DNA of 17,418 nucleotides. It comes from an uncultured Bacillota bacterium (lineage in GTDB: Bacteria > Bacillota > Clostridia > Peptostreptococcales > Anaerovoracaceae). The position numbers were made by a program, and so were the translations under genes. The stretch covers positions 1 through 17,418 of the forward strand of contig CAUHLX010000013.1 of NCBI GenBank assembly GCA_959606705.1, in the 5' to 3' direction. This document shows positions 6,015-13,008 of the stretch, piece after piece; within the stretch, counting starts at the first letter, position 1, and each line of letters begins with the position of its first letter. The notes below the pieces were generated by a model. The model saw only the letters and a list, made by a program, of their open reading frames with translations. It had not been told where the DNA came from and made no database searches.

Positions 6015-7742
6015 GTGCGAACGATATTAGAAAAGATCAGTGACGTAGTCAGCAAGCACGTCATCATTTTATCTCAAATCCTCAAGGTCAATGTTGAAAT
6101 CATCGACGAAGCTCTTCAAGTCATTTCAAGTACGGAGCAAGGCAGCTCCTACCGCCGCAACGAGGCTCACGTCTATCGTTCCGTCTTGGCAAGCGGCGAG
6201 AAAAAGATCATCGATCATCCCGGCGGCGACCCGATCTGTCAGTTTTGTCCCACCAGGGCGGACTGCCGCGACACCTTTGAGATGCATACTCCCATCAAGC
6301 TGGATCAAAAGGTGATCGGAGTGATCTGTTTCTCCTGCCGGGAAGAAAGTCAGAAGCAATACATCCTGGAAAACTTTGAAACGCTCACGGAGTTTATCGA
6401 TCAAATCTCCGACTTGATTTCTCTCAAAGCCAAGGAAGCGCTGGAGAAAGAAAGCACGCTCCTTTTTATCGACGTGCTCAACCGAGTCATCGATCAGGTG
6501 GAACAGGGGATCCTCATAACCAGCGAAGCCGGCGTGATCGTCAAGGCCAATCGTTCCGCCATCCGCTCTCTGAGCTTGGACGAGAAGCGGCTGAAGCAAG
6601 ACGGAGTTCCCGTGAAAATCCGGGAGGACGTGAATCAAAATGAGTACCGAGTCACCGTAAACGGGAAAGGCAGCACGCTGATCGGCGAGCTGTACGCCTT
6701 GAGTACCAACGATTCGGATTATCACACGGTCTTTATGTTCCACGATCGGAAGGACTTGAACCGCAAGGCCGTGGAGCTCACCAGCACCATGGAAAACCTG
6801 GGCCTGGATAGTATTCTGGGCGTCTCCGAAAAAATATCTTCCTTGAAAAACAATGTGAAAAAAATCGCCGGTTCCTCCTCCACCGTGCTGATCACAGGCC
6901 CCAGCGGCACCGGAAAAGAACTGTTCGCCCGAGCCATCCACCGGGAGAGCGGAAAGAACAATGACCCCTTTGTCGCCATCAACTGTGCGGCGATTCCCGA
7001 CACACTGCTGGAAAGCGAGTTGTTTGGTTATGTAAAAGGCGCTTTTACCGGAGCCGACCCCAAGGGAAAAATCGGCAAGATCGAGCTGGCCAACAACGGA
7101 GTACTGTTTCTGGATGAAATCGGGGATATGCCGCTCTATATTCAAGCCAAGGTTCTGCGGGTGCTGGAGCAGCGGGAGGTGGTCCGCCTGGGTTCCAATA
7201 CTCCGGTCTATGTCAATGCCCGTTTCATTGCCGCCACCAATAAAAATTTGGAAAAGCTCATCGCGGAGAAAAAATTTCGCGAGGATCTTTACTACCGGCT
7301 CAACGTAATTCCCTTCTCCGTCCCCGCTTTAAAGGAGCGGAAGGAAGATATCCCCGTCCTCACGGATTTCTTTGTGGACAAATACGGTCGTTTGTTCCAC
7401 AAGACGGTCCGGGAGATCCACCCCGCCTTGCGCCGCCGCCTGGAGGAATACGAATGGCCCGGCAATGTACGGGAACTGGAAAACACCGTGGAATACTTGA
7501 TCAACATGATGGAGGAAGACGGCACTCTCCGAGAGGAGCTGCTTCCGGAAGCTTTTATTCCGCCGGAAAATGAGCTGCGCCTGGATCGCATGACCTTAGA
7601 GCAGCTGGAAAGAGCCTGCATCCAAAACGCTCTGCGGGAGTATGGCCGCAGCTACAAAGGAAAAATAAAGGCTGCCGAAGGACTGGGGGTCGGCGTAGCC
7701 ACACTCTACCGTAAGCTGAAAAAATACGATCTCGAATCGTGA
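6015..7742 (+). CDS. Sigma-54-dependent transcriptional activator (Cys-rich GAF-like sensor, PAS, AAA+, Fis HTH)
   Basis: A 575-residue enhancer-binding protein that should remodel sigma-54 RNA polymerase at the promoter upstream of the next operon. The N-terminal GAF-like sensor (about 1-145) carries cysteines at 75, 78, 84, 105 and 108 (CQFCPTRADC and ICFSC), a pattern that could hold metal, an Fe-S cluster or a redox switch. A PAS domain follows at about 150-250. The AAA+ domain has Walker A GPSGTGK (295-301), the sigma-54 contact loop GAFTGA (342-347), Walker B VLFLDEIGD (363-371) and WPGNVREL before the linker. A Fis-type helix-turn-helix ends the protein (about 526-575, ATLYRKLKKY). GTG 6015 is preferred for its AAAGGGGAG at 6002-6010; in-frame ATGs at 5988 and 5928 lie too near or before the inferred transcription start. 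Confidence 0.9.
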   Translation: MRTILEKISDVVSKHVIILSQILKVNVEIIDEALQVISSTEQGSSYRRNEAHVYRSVLASGEKKIIDHPGGDPICQFCPTRADCRDTFEMHTPIKLDQKVIGVICFSCREESQKQYILENFETLTEFIDQISDLISLKAKEALEKESTLLFIDVLNRVIDQVEQGILITSEAGVIVKANRSAIRSLSLDEKRLKQDGVPVKIREDVNQNEYRVTVNGKGSTLIGELYALSTNDSDYHTVFMFHDRKDLNRKAVELTSTMENLGLDSILGVSEKISSLKNNVKKIAGSSSTVLITGPSGTGKELFARAIHRESGKNNDPFVAINCAAIPDTLLESELFGYVKGAFTGADPKGKIGKIELANNGVLFLDEIGDMPLYIQAKVLRVLEQREVVRLGSNTPVYVNARFIAATNKNLEKLIAEKKFREDLYYRLNVIPFSVPALKERKEDIPVLTDFFVDKYGRLFHKTVREIHPALRRRLEEYEWPGNVRELENTVEYLINMMEEDGTLREELLPEAFIPPENELRLDRMTLEQLERACIQNALREYGRSYKGKIKAAEGLGVGVATLYRKLKKYDLES

Positions 7743-7781
7743 AGCTTTCCCGGCAGAATGCGGATCAAGGAAATTAGAAGG

Positions 7782-7828
7782 AAGCGCCTATCAAAATGAG
7801 AGCATATTTCTCAATTTGATAGGCGCTT
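7782..7828. promoter_or_regulatory. Palindromic candidate enhancer (UAS) for the sigma-54 activator
   Basis: TATCAAAATGAGA at 7789-7801 faces its inverted copy at 7809-7821 (one mismatch) across a 7-nt spacer, and the pairing extends outward by AAGCGCC/GGCGCTT to 7782-7828. There is no T tract afterwards, so it is a poor terminator. A third copy of the motif occurs at 7878. The position, roughly 160-200 nt before the -24/-12 promoter's start site, is right for dimer binding by the activator encoded just upstream. Confidence 0.65.
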
Positions 7829-7877
7829 GTCATTTCAAGGCTCAGTGCAAAATCCCCCGGTTTTCGCGCAGTTTTCT

Positions 7878-7892
7878 TATCAAAATGAGAGC
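7878..7892 (+). promoter_or_regulatory. Second candidate UAS, direct copy of the 15-bp motif
   Basis: TATCAAAATGAGAGC is identical over 15 bp to 7789-7803, 89 bp downstream of it. It overlaps AGAGCTCT, a small palindrome, but has no clear inverted partner, so it may be a single or weak half-site. It is centred about 98 nt before the predicted sigma-54 start site. Confidence 0.6.
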
Positions 7893-7932
7893 TCTTCCCG
7901 ACCCGTTCCCTTCACGCCAGCCCCCGATTTCC

Positions 7933-7946
7933 GCCGTTTTAACGGC
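7933..7946. repeat. Short palindrome just upstream of the sigma-54 promoter
   Basis: GCCGTT and AACGGC are inverted around a 2-nt centre, 10 bp before the -24 element. It could be a binding site for a second regulator or chance; no function can be read from it. Confidence 0.3.
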
Positions 7947-7955
7947 AGAAACGAT

Positions 7956-7972
7956 TTGGCACCATACTTGCT
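7956..7972 (+). promoter_or_regulatory. Sigma-54 (-24/-12) promoter
   Basis: TTGGCAC at 7956-7962 and TTGCT at 7968-7972 match the consensus TGGCAC-N5-TTGCW exactly, with the invariant GG (7958-7959) and GC (7970-7971) separated by 10 nt. Transcription should start near 7983, about 55 nt before the symporter start. A sigma-54 activator gene ends 213 nt upstream. Confidence 0.9.
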
Positions 7973-8037
7973 TTATATAAAACCATAATTGCGCGATTAT
8001 AACATTTCAGCTTAGTTTTGAAAGGAGGGTACCAACT

Positions 8038-9504
8038 ATGACAGCATTTTGGGAACGCATTGCCGGCGGTATCGATTTTCTCGATGGAATCGTATGGAGT
8101 GATTGGCTCGTTTATCTTTGCTTTGCGGTAGGGGTTCTTTTTACCGTCAGCGGCAAGGTTCCACAGTTGAGGTATTTTAAAGATATGATCCGTCTGACCT
8201 TTAAAAAGGAGGAAAGCGGGGAAGGGGTTTCTCCCTATCAATCCTTTGTATTGACGGTGGGCGCCAGAGTAGGCACCGCCAACATCGTAGGGGTGGCGGC
8301 CGCCATTGCCTTCGGCGGTCCCGGCTCCATCTTCTGGATGTGGCTGCTGGCCATCCTGGGCGCCGCCACCTCCTTCTTCGAATGCACCTTGGCCCAGGTG
8401 TACAAGACCGAAGTGGACGGCTCCTATTACGGTGGAACGTCCTACTACATCGACAAAGGCCTGCACATGAAATGGTTCGCGATCATTTTCGCGGTGATGG
8501 CGGCCGTGGTCAACGGCATCGCCGGTCCCGGCATCCACACCAACGCCATCGCCTCCGCCTTCGACCTGACCTTCGGGATCGATCCCACCGTCACCGGTGT
8601 GATCCTGGTGGTTCTCGTAGGCCTCATCTGCTTCGGCGGCATCAAACGAATCGTGAGAGCCTCGGAGCTGCTGGTCCCGGTGATGGCCATCGGCTATATC
8701 GCGGCGGCTCTGATCGTGGTCGCCGTCAACTTGACCAAGCTGCCGGGGGTGATCTCCCTGATCATCACCAGCGCCTTCGGCCGGCACGCGCTCTTTGGCG
8801 GAATTTTAGGAAGCGCCGTCTCCTGGGGCGTCATGAGAGGCGTTTACTCCAATGAAGCCGGTTTGGGCACCGCCACCAACGCCGCGGCCGCGGCGGAAAC
8901 CTCTCACCCGGCAAAACAGGGGTTGATTCAGTCCCTCTCCATCTATGTGGACACCCTTGTGGTCTGCACCGCCTCGGCCTTCCTCATCCTCATCACCGAC
9001 TGCTACAACGTGTTTGACGAAGCCGGAAACGCCATCGTGGAAAATCTGCCCGGAATGGAGGAAGGAGTGGGCTATGCCATTACCGCCATCGGCAGCGTGT
9101 TCGGCAATGCCGGCGGTATTCTGGTGAGCGTGGCCTTGGCGCTGTTCGCGTTTACCTCTCTCATCGCAGGCTACTACAGCGGGGAAGCGAACGCAGTCTA
9201 CGTGTTCAAAGATGGGAAGAAACGGAAAGCCGCTATCTTCGCGGTCCGGGTCCTGACTCTGGTGGCCACCTTTTACGGAACGCAGGTGGCCGGCAGCATT
9301 GCCTGGTCTCTCACCGACCTAGGCTATGGCATCATGGCCTGGATGAATCTGGTGGCCATCATTCTGCTGGTAAAGGTAGGGCTGAAGGTGCTGAAGGATT
9401 ATGAAGCTCAGAGAAATTCCGGGCTGGATCCGGTCTTCGATCCTTCCGCCCTGGAAATCAAGGATGCCGACCTATGGCTCAAAATCAAAGGAAAATATCT
9501 CTAA
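8038..9504 (+). CDS. Sodium:alanine/glycine symporter family (AGCS) amino acid transporter
   Basis: A 488-residue polytopic membrane protein of the alanine/glycine:cation symporter family (AgcS/AlsT/DagA type). Signatures include TVSGKVPQLRYFKDM near residues 37-51, the substrate/Na+ region VGARVGTANIVGVAAAIAFGGPGSIFWMW at about 74-102 (long conserved glycine-rich stretch), SYYGGTSYYIDKGL, and RGVYSNEAGLGTATNAAAAAE at about 275-295. About ten to eleven helices can be traced, and length is typical. AAAGGAGGG (8021-8029) precedes the start. It is the first gene after the sigma-54 promoter and is followed after 33 nt by a deacylase. The family usually moves alanine, glycine or related amino acids with Na+; the neighbours suggest a modified amino acid instead (inference). 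Confidence 0.93.
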   Translation: MTAFWERIAGGIDFLDGIVWSDWLVYLCFAVGVLFTVSGKVPQLRYFKDMIRLTFKKEESGEGVSPYQSFVLTVGARVGTANIVGVAAAIAFGGPGSIFWMWLLAILGAATSFFECTLAQVYKTEVDGSYYGGTSYYIDKGLHMKWFAIIFAVMAAVVNGIAGPGIHTNAIASAFDLTFGIDPTVTGVILVVLVGLICFGGIKRIVRASELLVPVMAIGYIAAALIVVAVNLTKLPGVISLIITSAFGRHALFGGILGSAVSWGVMRGVYSNEAGLGTATNAAAAAETSHPAKQGLIQSLSIYVDTLVVCTASAFLILITDCYNVFDEAGNAIVENLPGMEEGVGYAITAIGSVFGNAGGILVSVALALFAFTSLIAGYYSGEANAVYVFKDGKKRKAAIFAVRVLTLVATFYGTQVAGSIAWSLTDLGYGIMAWMNLVAIILLVKVGLKVLKDYEAQRNSGLDPVFDPSALEIKDADLWLKIKGKYL

Positions 9505-9537
9505 AAAGCAAATGAGGATAGAAAGGAAACCAACGCT

Positions 9538-10557
9538 ATGACAGCTTTCGATTTGACATTTTTAGAAAATGACCGCCCCCGAAAGGAAAAACAGCTGATT
9601 GAGATCGAAACGGAGGAAGGTCTCATCGCTCTCCCCGTGTACATCATACAGGGAACGGCCAAGCCTCGCCTCACCGTCGTAGGTGCGCAGCACTCCTGTG
9701 AATACTGCGGATCGGATGCCCTGATCCGATTGATCCGGGACTTCGATCAAATTGACCCGGAAACGGTGAACGGCTCCATCGTTTTGATCCCGGTGGCCAA
9801 CGTTCCGGGCTATCCCCTCCGCACCTGCTGCGTCTCTCAGTTTGACGGCAGCAATTTAAACCGTTCCTACCCGGGGGACCCTCAGGGAACCACCACGGAA
9901 CGCATCGCTCACGTGATCTGGAGCATTGCCAAAACCGGTGATTACGTCCTGGACCTCCACGGAGGAGACATCTCGGAGCACATCATCCAATACGCGGAAA
10001 TGCATCTGTCGGATCAGAAGGAAATCAACGAGATCAGCCTTCGACTTGCCGGCTGCTTCGATTTAGACGTGGTCCTCTTCTCCATCGCCGGTTCGGATTA
10101 CGCCTATCCGGATTTCCGATCGCTGTACGGCCTAGCCCAGGAAAATGGGATTCCCGCAGCTATCATTGAAGCGGGAGGCTGCGGAATCAGCGACGAGCAC
10201 TCCGTGGAATACTTTTACGAGGGTCTCAAGAACGTGTTCCACCGGTTCGGGTTCCTGGAAATGGACCGCAAGCCGGAATGGATCAAGGAAAAGAGAACGC
10301 TTCAGGTCACCATGGGAGTGTCCAGCATCGAGCGTCCCGCAGCCGGCGTGTTCCGCAGCTGCGTCTCCGCGGGCGATCTGGTGAAAAAAGGACAGCTGCT
10401 GGGCGAGATTACCGATTACTTCGGAGAAATACTGGACACCATCCGCTCCCCCCGAAACGGAATCGTCAGTCTGGTCCAGTCCACTCGCGGGAAAAATCCC
10501 GACGATTTGATTTACATGGTACTAGACCTGGATCAAGCCGCCGCTTTTGAGATATGA
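9538..10557 (+). CDS. M14-family aspartoacylase/succinylglutamate desuccinylase-like deacylase
   Basis: A 339-residue zinc-dependent amidohydrolase of the AstE/AspA group. Zinc ligands are readable: H52 and E55 in GAQHSCEYCGSD and H141 in VLDLHGGD. The substrate-binding DGSNLNRSYPGD lies at 103-114, and the catalytic glutamate is E211 in IIEAGG. The C-terminal 80 residues form a barrel-sandwich-like domain (AGDLVKKGQLLGEI, SPRNGIVSLV) common to bacterial members. The family removes acyl groups from N-acyl amino acids such as N-acetylaspartate or N-succinylglutamate. AAAGGA precedes the start and no terminator separates it from its neighbours. With a symporter before and a C-S lyase after, it probably deacylates an imported N-acyl amino acid; which one is not determined. 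Confidence 0.88.
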   Translation: MTAFDLTFLENDRPRKEKQLIEIETEEGLIALPVYIIQGTAKPRLTVVGAQHSCEYCGSDALIRLIRDFDQIDPETVNGSIVLIPVANVPGYPLRTCCVSQFDGSNLNRSYPGDPQGTTTERIAHVIWSIAKTGDYVLDLHGGDISEHIIQYAEMHLSDQKEINEISLRLAGCFDLDVVLFSIAGSDYAYPDFRSLYGLAQENGIPAAIIEAGGCGISDEHSVEYFYEGLKNVFHRFGFLEMDRKPEWIKEKRTLQVTMGVSSIERPAAGVFRSCVSAGDLVKKGQLLGEITDYFGEILDTIRSPRNGIVSLVQSTRGKNPDDLIYMVLDLDQAAAFEI

Positions 10558-10572
10558 CAGGAGGAAACGCTG

Positions 10573-11739
10573 ATGAAATATGATTTTGATACCGTTTATG
10601 AACGGCCGGATTCGGAAAAATGGGGAGAATTGAAACGAAAATTCGGCAAGGAGGATCTAATCGCCTTCTGGGAAGCGGATATGGATTTCAAGTCCGCAAA
10701 ACCCATCCTGGACGCGGTGCGGGCCAAAGCGGAGGAAGGAATCTTCGGTTACGTGCACATCTCCGATTCCTATCGCCATTCCGTGGCCGCGTGGTTTTCC
10801 CGGCGTCACGGCCTGGCGCTTCGCCCGGAATGGATCATACACACGCCCATGGTCATGACCGCGGTGACCATTTACTTGAGAGCCGTGACGCAGCCGGGAG
10901 ACGGCGTGGTGCTGATGACACCCTTGTACTATCCGTTTTACGACACGGTGGAAGGGTTGGACCGCAGAATCCTGCGCAGTCCCCTGCGCTGGACCGGCCA
11001 GCGGCACGAGATCGACTTCGACGATCTGGAACGCCGGATCAAATCCGGTGCCAAGGCGCTGGTGCTGTGCAATCCCCACAATCCCGGGGGAACGGTATGG
11101 ACCAGGGAGGACCTGGTCAAGGTAGGCACACTTTGCCTGGAGAACGGAGTCAAAATCATCGCGGACGAAGCTCACGCGGATTTCTCCTTCGGAGAACGGA
11201 AGTATACGCCCTTCGCTTCACTGAGCGAAGCGTTCGCCCGGGAATCCATGACCCTTCTCTCCCCGGGAAAGACTTTTAATCTGGCGGGTACCAAGCAAGC
11301 TGTGGTGGTGCTTCCCGACCAACGGGTCCGGGAAAAATTCTGCCGTGAGACCGAGTTCCTGGATATCGACCGCAACAACTGTTTCAGCGCCGTAGCGGTG
11401 GAAGCGGGCTACAAAGACGGAGAGGAATGGTTTGAACAGGTAACCGCTTATATCGAAGCCAACATGGAATACGCGGTCCGCTTCTTAAAGGAACGAGTCC
11501 CGCAGATCAAGGCCGCAAAACCGGACGGCACTTACCTGATGTGGCTGGACTGCCGGGAGCTGGGGCTGGACGGAGAGGCTTTGGAGAGGTTCATGGTACA
11601 TCAGGCCGGCGTAGGGATGGGGGAAGGACGCTGGTTCGGTCCCGAGGCGGAAGGCTTTGAACGGATGAATGCGGCTTGTCCCCGGGTAATTCTTCAGGAA
11701 GGCCTGGAGCGGGTGGCACGAGCCGTAACAAAGATGTGA
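10573..11739 (+). CDS. MalY/PatB-type PLP-dependent C-S lyase (aminotransferase fold I)
   Basis: A 388-residue cytosolic fold-type I PLP enzyme of the MalY/PatB group, whose members cleave the C-beta-S bond of cystathionine or S-substituted cysteines to pyruvate, ammonia and a thiol. Visible are WEADMDF near residue 33 (family W(V/A)ADMDF), CNPHNPGG at 166-173, the D198/H201 cofactor pair in IADEAHADF, and the Schiff-base lysine K233 in SPGKTFNLAG. The usual SPSKTFN has G for the second S. AGGAGG at 10559-10564 is 8 nt before the start, and the gap from the deacylase is 15 nt, so translation is probably coupled. It is the last gene of the sigma-54 operon, before a bidirectional terminator. 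A true transaminase cannot be excluded by sequence alone. Confidence 0.9.
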   Translation: MKYDFDTVYERPDSEKWGELKRKFGKEDLIAFWEADMDFKSAKPILDAVRAKAEEGIFGYVHISDSYRHSVAAWFSRRHGLALRPEWIIHTPMVMTAVTIYLRAVTQPGDGVVLMTPLYYPFYDTVEGLDRRILRSPLRWTGQRHEIDFDDLERRIKSGAKALVLCNPHNPGGTVWTREDLVKVGTLCLENGVKIIADEAHADFSFGERKYTPFASLSEAFARESMTLLSPGKTFNLAGTKQAVVVLPDQRVREKFCRETEFLDIDRNNCFSAVAVEAGYKDGEEWFEQVTAYIEANMEYAVRFLKERVPQIKAAKPDGTYLMWLDCRELGLDGEALERFMVHQAGVGMGEGRWFGPEAEGFERMNAACPRVILQEGLERVARAVTKM

Positions 11740-11766
11740 TGTTTTAAAGCACAGAATAAAGACGAA

Positions 11767-11806
11767 AAAAGATCCCGGCATGGAGGCTTCCATCCCGGGA
11801 TCTTTT
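11767..11806. terminator. Bidirectional intrinsic terminator between convergent genes
   Basis: AAAAGATCCCGG (11767-11778) pairs with CCGGGATCTTTT (11795-11806), with an inner ATGGA/TCCAT helix. T runs occur on both strands (TTTT on plus, TTTTTT on minus), so it can end both the C-S lyase operon and the cold-shock gene. Confidence 0.88.
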
Positions 11807-11828
11807 GCGTTCGGTTCGTTGGTCGAAT

Positions 11829-12029
11829 TTACAGAGCCACTACGTCAGCAGCCTGCAGACCGCGATTGCCCTGCACGATGTTGAACTCTACGGACTGACC
11901 TTCTCTCAGGGTCTTGAAGCCGTCGCCCTGAATCGCGGAGAAATGCACGAACACGTCGTCGCCGCCTTCTACGCTAATAAAGCCATAACCTTTTTCTTCG
12001 TTGAACCATTTTACCGTACCTGTAGACAT
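11829..12029 (-). CDS. Cold-shock protein (CspA/CspB family)
   Basis: A 66-residue single cold-shock-domain RNA chaperone that binds single-stranded nucleic acid. RNP1 is KGYGFI (residues 13-18) and RNP2 is VFVHF (26-30), with the typical MSTGTVKWFNEEKG start and basic/aromatic surface. Length is standard. AAAGGAGG sits 8 nt before the ATG (plus coordinates 12039-12046). The gene has its own promoter at 12185-12213 and a leader of about 150 nt with a strong hairpin, as often seen for cold-shock mRNAs. It converges on the sigma-54 operon and shares a terminator with it. Confidence 0.96.
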   Translation of the reverse strand: MSTGTVKWFNEEKGYGFISVEGGDDVFVHFSAIQGDGFKTLREGQSVEFNIVQGNRGLQAADVVAL

Positions 12030-12087
12030 TGTGCGGTACCTCCTTTTTACTGCTTGAAAATATAATTGCGTATTCCCTTCTCTTACT

Positions 12088-12153
12088 AAAAAAAATCACA
12101 TATTTTTAGACAGCGTATAAATCGAAATACTATACGTTCTCTAAAAATATGTG
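12088..12153 (-). promoter_or_regulatory. Large AT-rich leader hairpin plus T8 tract in the cold-shock mRNA
   Basis: On the minus strand, the 14-nt arms CACATATTTTTAGA (12153-12140) and TCTAAAAATATGTG (12110-12097) pair perfectly, with a second CGTATA/TATACG helix inside. One base later comes a run of eight T (12095-12088). It lies inside the predicted leader, about 60 nt before the start codon, so it has the form of an attenuator or a thermosensitive leader element. No upstream minus-strand gene is close enough to need a terminator here. Confidence 0.6.
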
Positions 12154-12184
12154 AAGCTTAATAGTAAATCCGTAATACAGTTTT

Positions 12185-12213
12185 AGTATAATGTTACCCA
12201 AACGAATTGTCAA
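12185..12213 (-). promoter_or_regulatory. Sigma-A promoter of the cold-shock gene
   Basis: Read on the minus strand, TTGACA (12213-12208) and TATACT (12190-12185) are separated by exactly 17 nt. Predicted start near 12178, giving a leader of about 150 nt. Confidence 0.9.
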
Positions 12214-12290
12214 TCAATTTTTTATATCGTTGGAGAATCTAAGGGTGTCTACTCTCTGCAGTTCCACAAGCCGCCGTCTACACCCATTTA

Positions 12291-12692
12291 TTACTTCAAT
12301 AGCTGTTTGACAAAAACCTGTCCTAAGCCAGTAGAGGCGGCCATTTTTCCCGGTCTACAATAAGATCGTCTGATATCTTCCTTGTTCGCAGTTACCATAG
12401 CCGCCAACGATCGATAGATACTGATGCAAAACAACATAGAAAAAATGAGAAGGATTATTATCGCTTGACATTTAACTGAGCGTCGTTTCATGATTCTTCT
12501 CCCGTACAAACTGATAAACTCGGATCCGTTTATATCTAATGCTTGAAAAATAATATAATGATCTATTACACTCATAGTTGCCGTTACAAAAGGAAAAAGA
12601 TTTTCTTCCGTAATCACTGTCATATCTTTTGTTTCCAGGGAAATTTTATAAATCCGGTACGGACTAAACAGTATATAAATCGAATCATTCAT
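12291..12692 (-). CDS. Short ORF: end of a propeller-like protein joined to a membrane segment; probably a broken gene
   Basis: A 133-residue reading frame I do not recognise as a whole. Residues 1-65 (SIYILFSPYRIYKISLETKD, DHYIIFQALD) look like continuing blades of the propeller-like ORF just upstream, which it overlaps by 8 bp in another frame. From residue 68 the sequence changes to a basic start and a hydrophobic helix (AIIILLIFSMLFCISIY) followed by a polar tail. An internal ATG at 12491-12489 has GGGAG 8-9 nt before it, so 12291-12491 might be a separate 66-residue single-pass membrane protein. The simplest reading is a frameshifted propeller gene plus the head of another damaged gene. 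A hairpin GGGTGT/ACACCC (12243-12285) lies beyond its end. Confidence 0.4.
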   Translation of the reverse strand: MNDSIYILFSPYRIYKISLETKDMTVITEENLFPFVTATMSVIDHYIIFQALDINGSEFISLYGRRIMKRRSVKCQAIIILLIFSMLFCISIYRSLAAMVTANKEDIRRSYCRPGKMAASTGLGQVFVKQLLK

Positions 12693-13008
12693 AATTCAAG
12701 GAATACAGCCCACCGTCCGTCCCCGCGCAATACAACTTTTCATCGTAGTCAATCAATTCCTTACATTCCTTGTCTAAAACGAGTTCCTTCCCGGTTCCAT
12801 CCGGCAAAATCCGATAAAGATGCCCACTGCTCTCTGAAAACGAACAGTAAATGTAACCGTTTATGACGGCAAAACAATTGGAAATATTACTAGCTACCAA
12901 TCGATTTCCTTTTGTCTGGTTATAATTATAAAGTGTATTTTCCCTTGGATTTACATAAAAAACATCTTTCCCATCTGTTGTGATCAAACCGTTATATATA
13001 TATTTCAT
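12685..13008 (-). CDS. Propeller-like (DUF5050-type) protein fragment without signal peptide
   Basis: A 107-residue frame starting at ATG 13008, which shares one base with the TGA stop of the preceding gene (TGATG), so translation is coupled. It holds short beta-rich repeats of the kind seen in DUF5050/TolB-like lipoproteins (GKDVFYVNPRENTLYNYN, GYIYCSFSESSGHLYRILPDG, EKLYCAGTDGGLYSLNY). It ends abruptly in the middle of such a repeat. The next ORF continues the pattern in another frame after an 8-bp overlap, which points to a frameshift or a stop-restart arrangement. It has no signal peptide, unlike the similar lipoprotein at 13968-14876. Binding partner and function are unknown. Confidence 0.5.
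   Translation of the reverse strand: MKYIYNGLITTDGKDVFYVNPRENTLYNYNQTKGNRLVASNISNCFAVINGYIYCSFSESSGHLYRILPDGTGKELVLDKECKELIDYDEKLYCAGTDGGLYSLNYE

Noticed and set aside
6126..7145. 339-residue minus-strand ORF opposite the sigma-54 activator
   Set aside because: The plus strand carries unambiguous AAA+ motifs here; the antisense frame has no family signature or start signals.
7782..7828. Simple intrinsic terminator of the activator gene
   Set aside because: The stem is strong but is followed by GTCATTTC, not a T tract, and its inner motif recurs at 7878 outside any hairpin, which favours a protein-binding site. A partial terminator role is not excluded.
7939..8787. 282-residue minus-strand ORF across the sigma-54 promoter and the symporter start
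   Set aside because: Low-complexity His/Asp/Gly-rich product typical of antisense frames, and it would run through a clear promoter and ribosome binding site on the plus strand.
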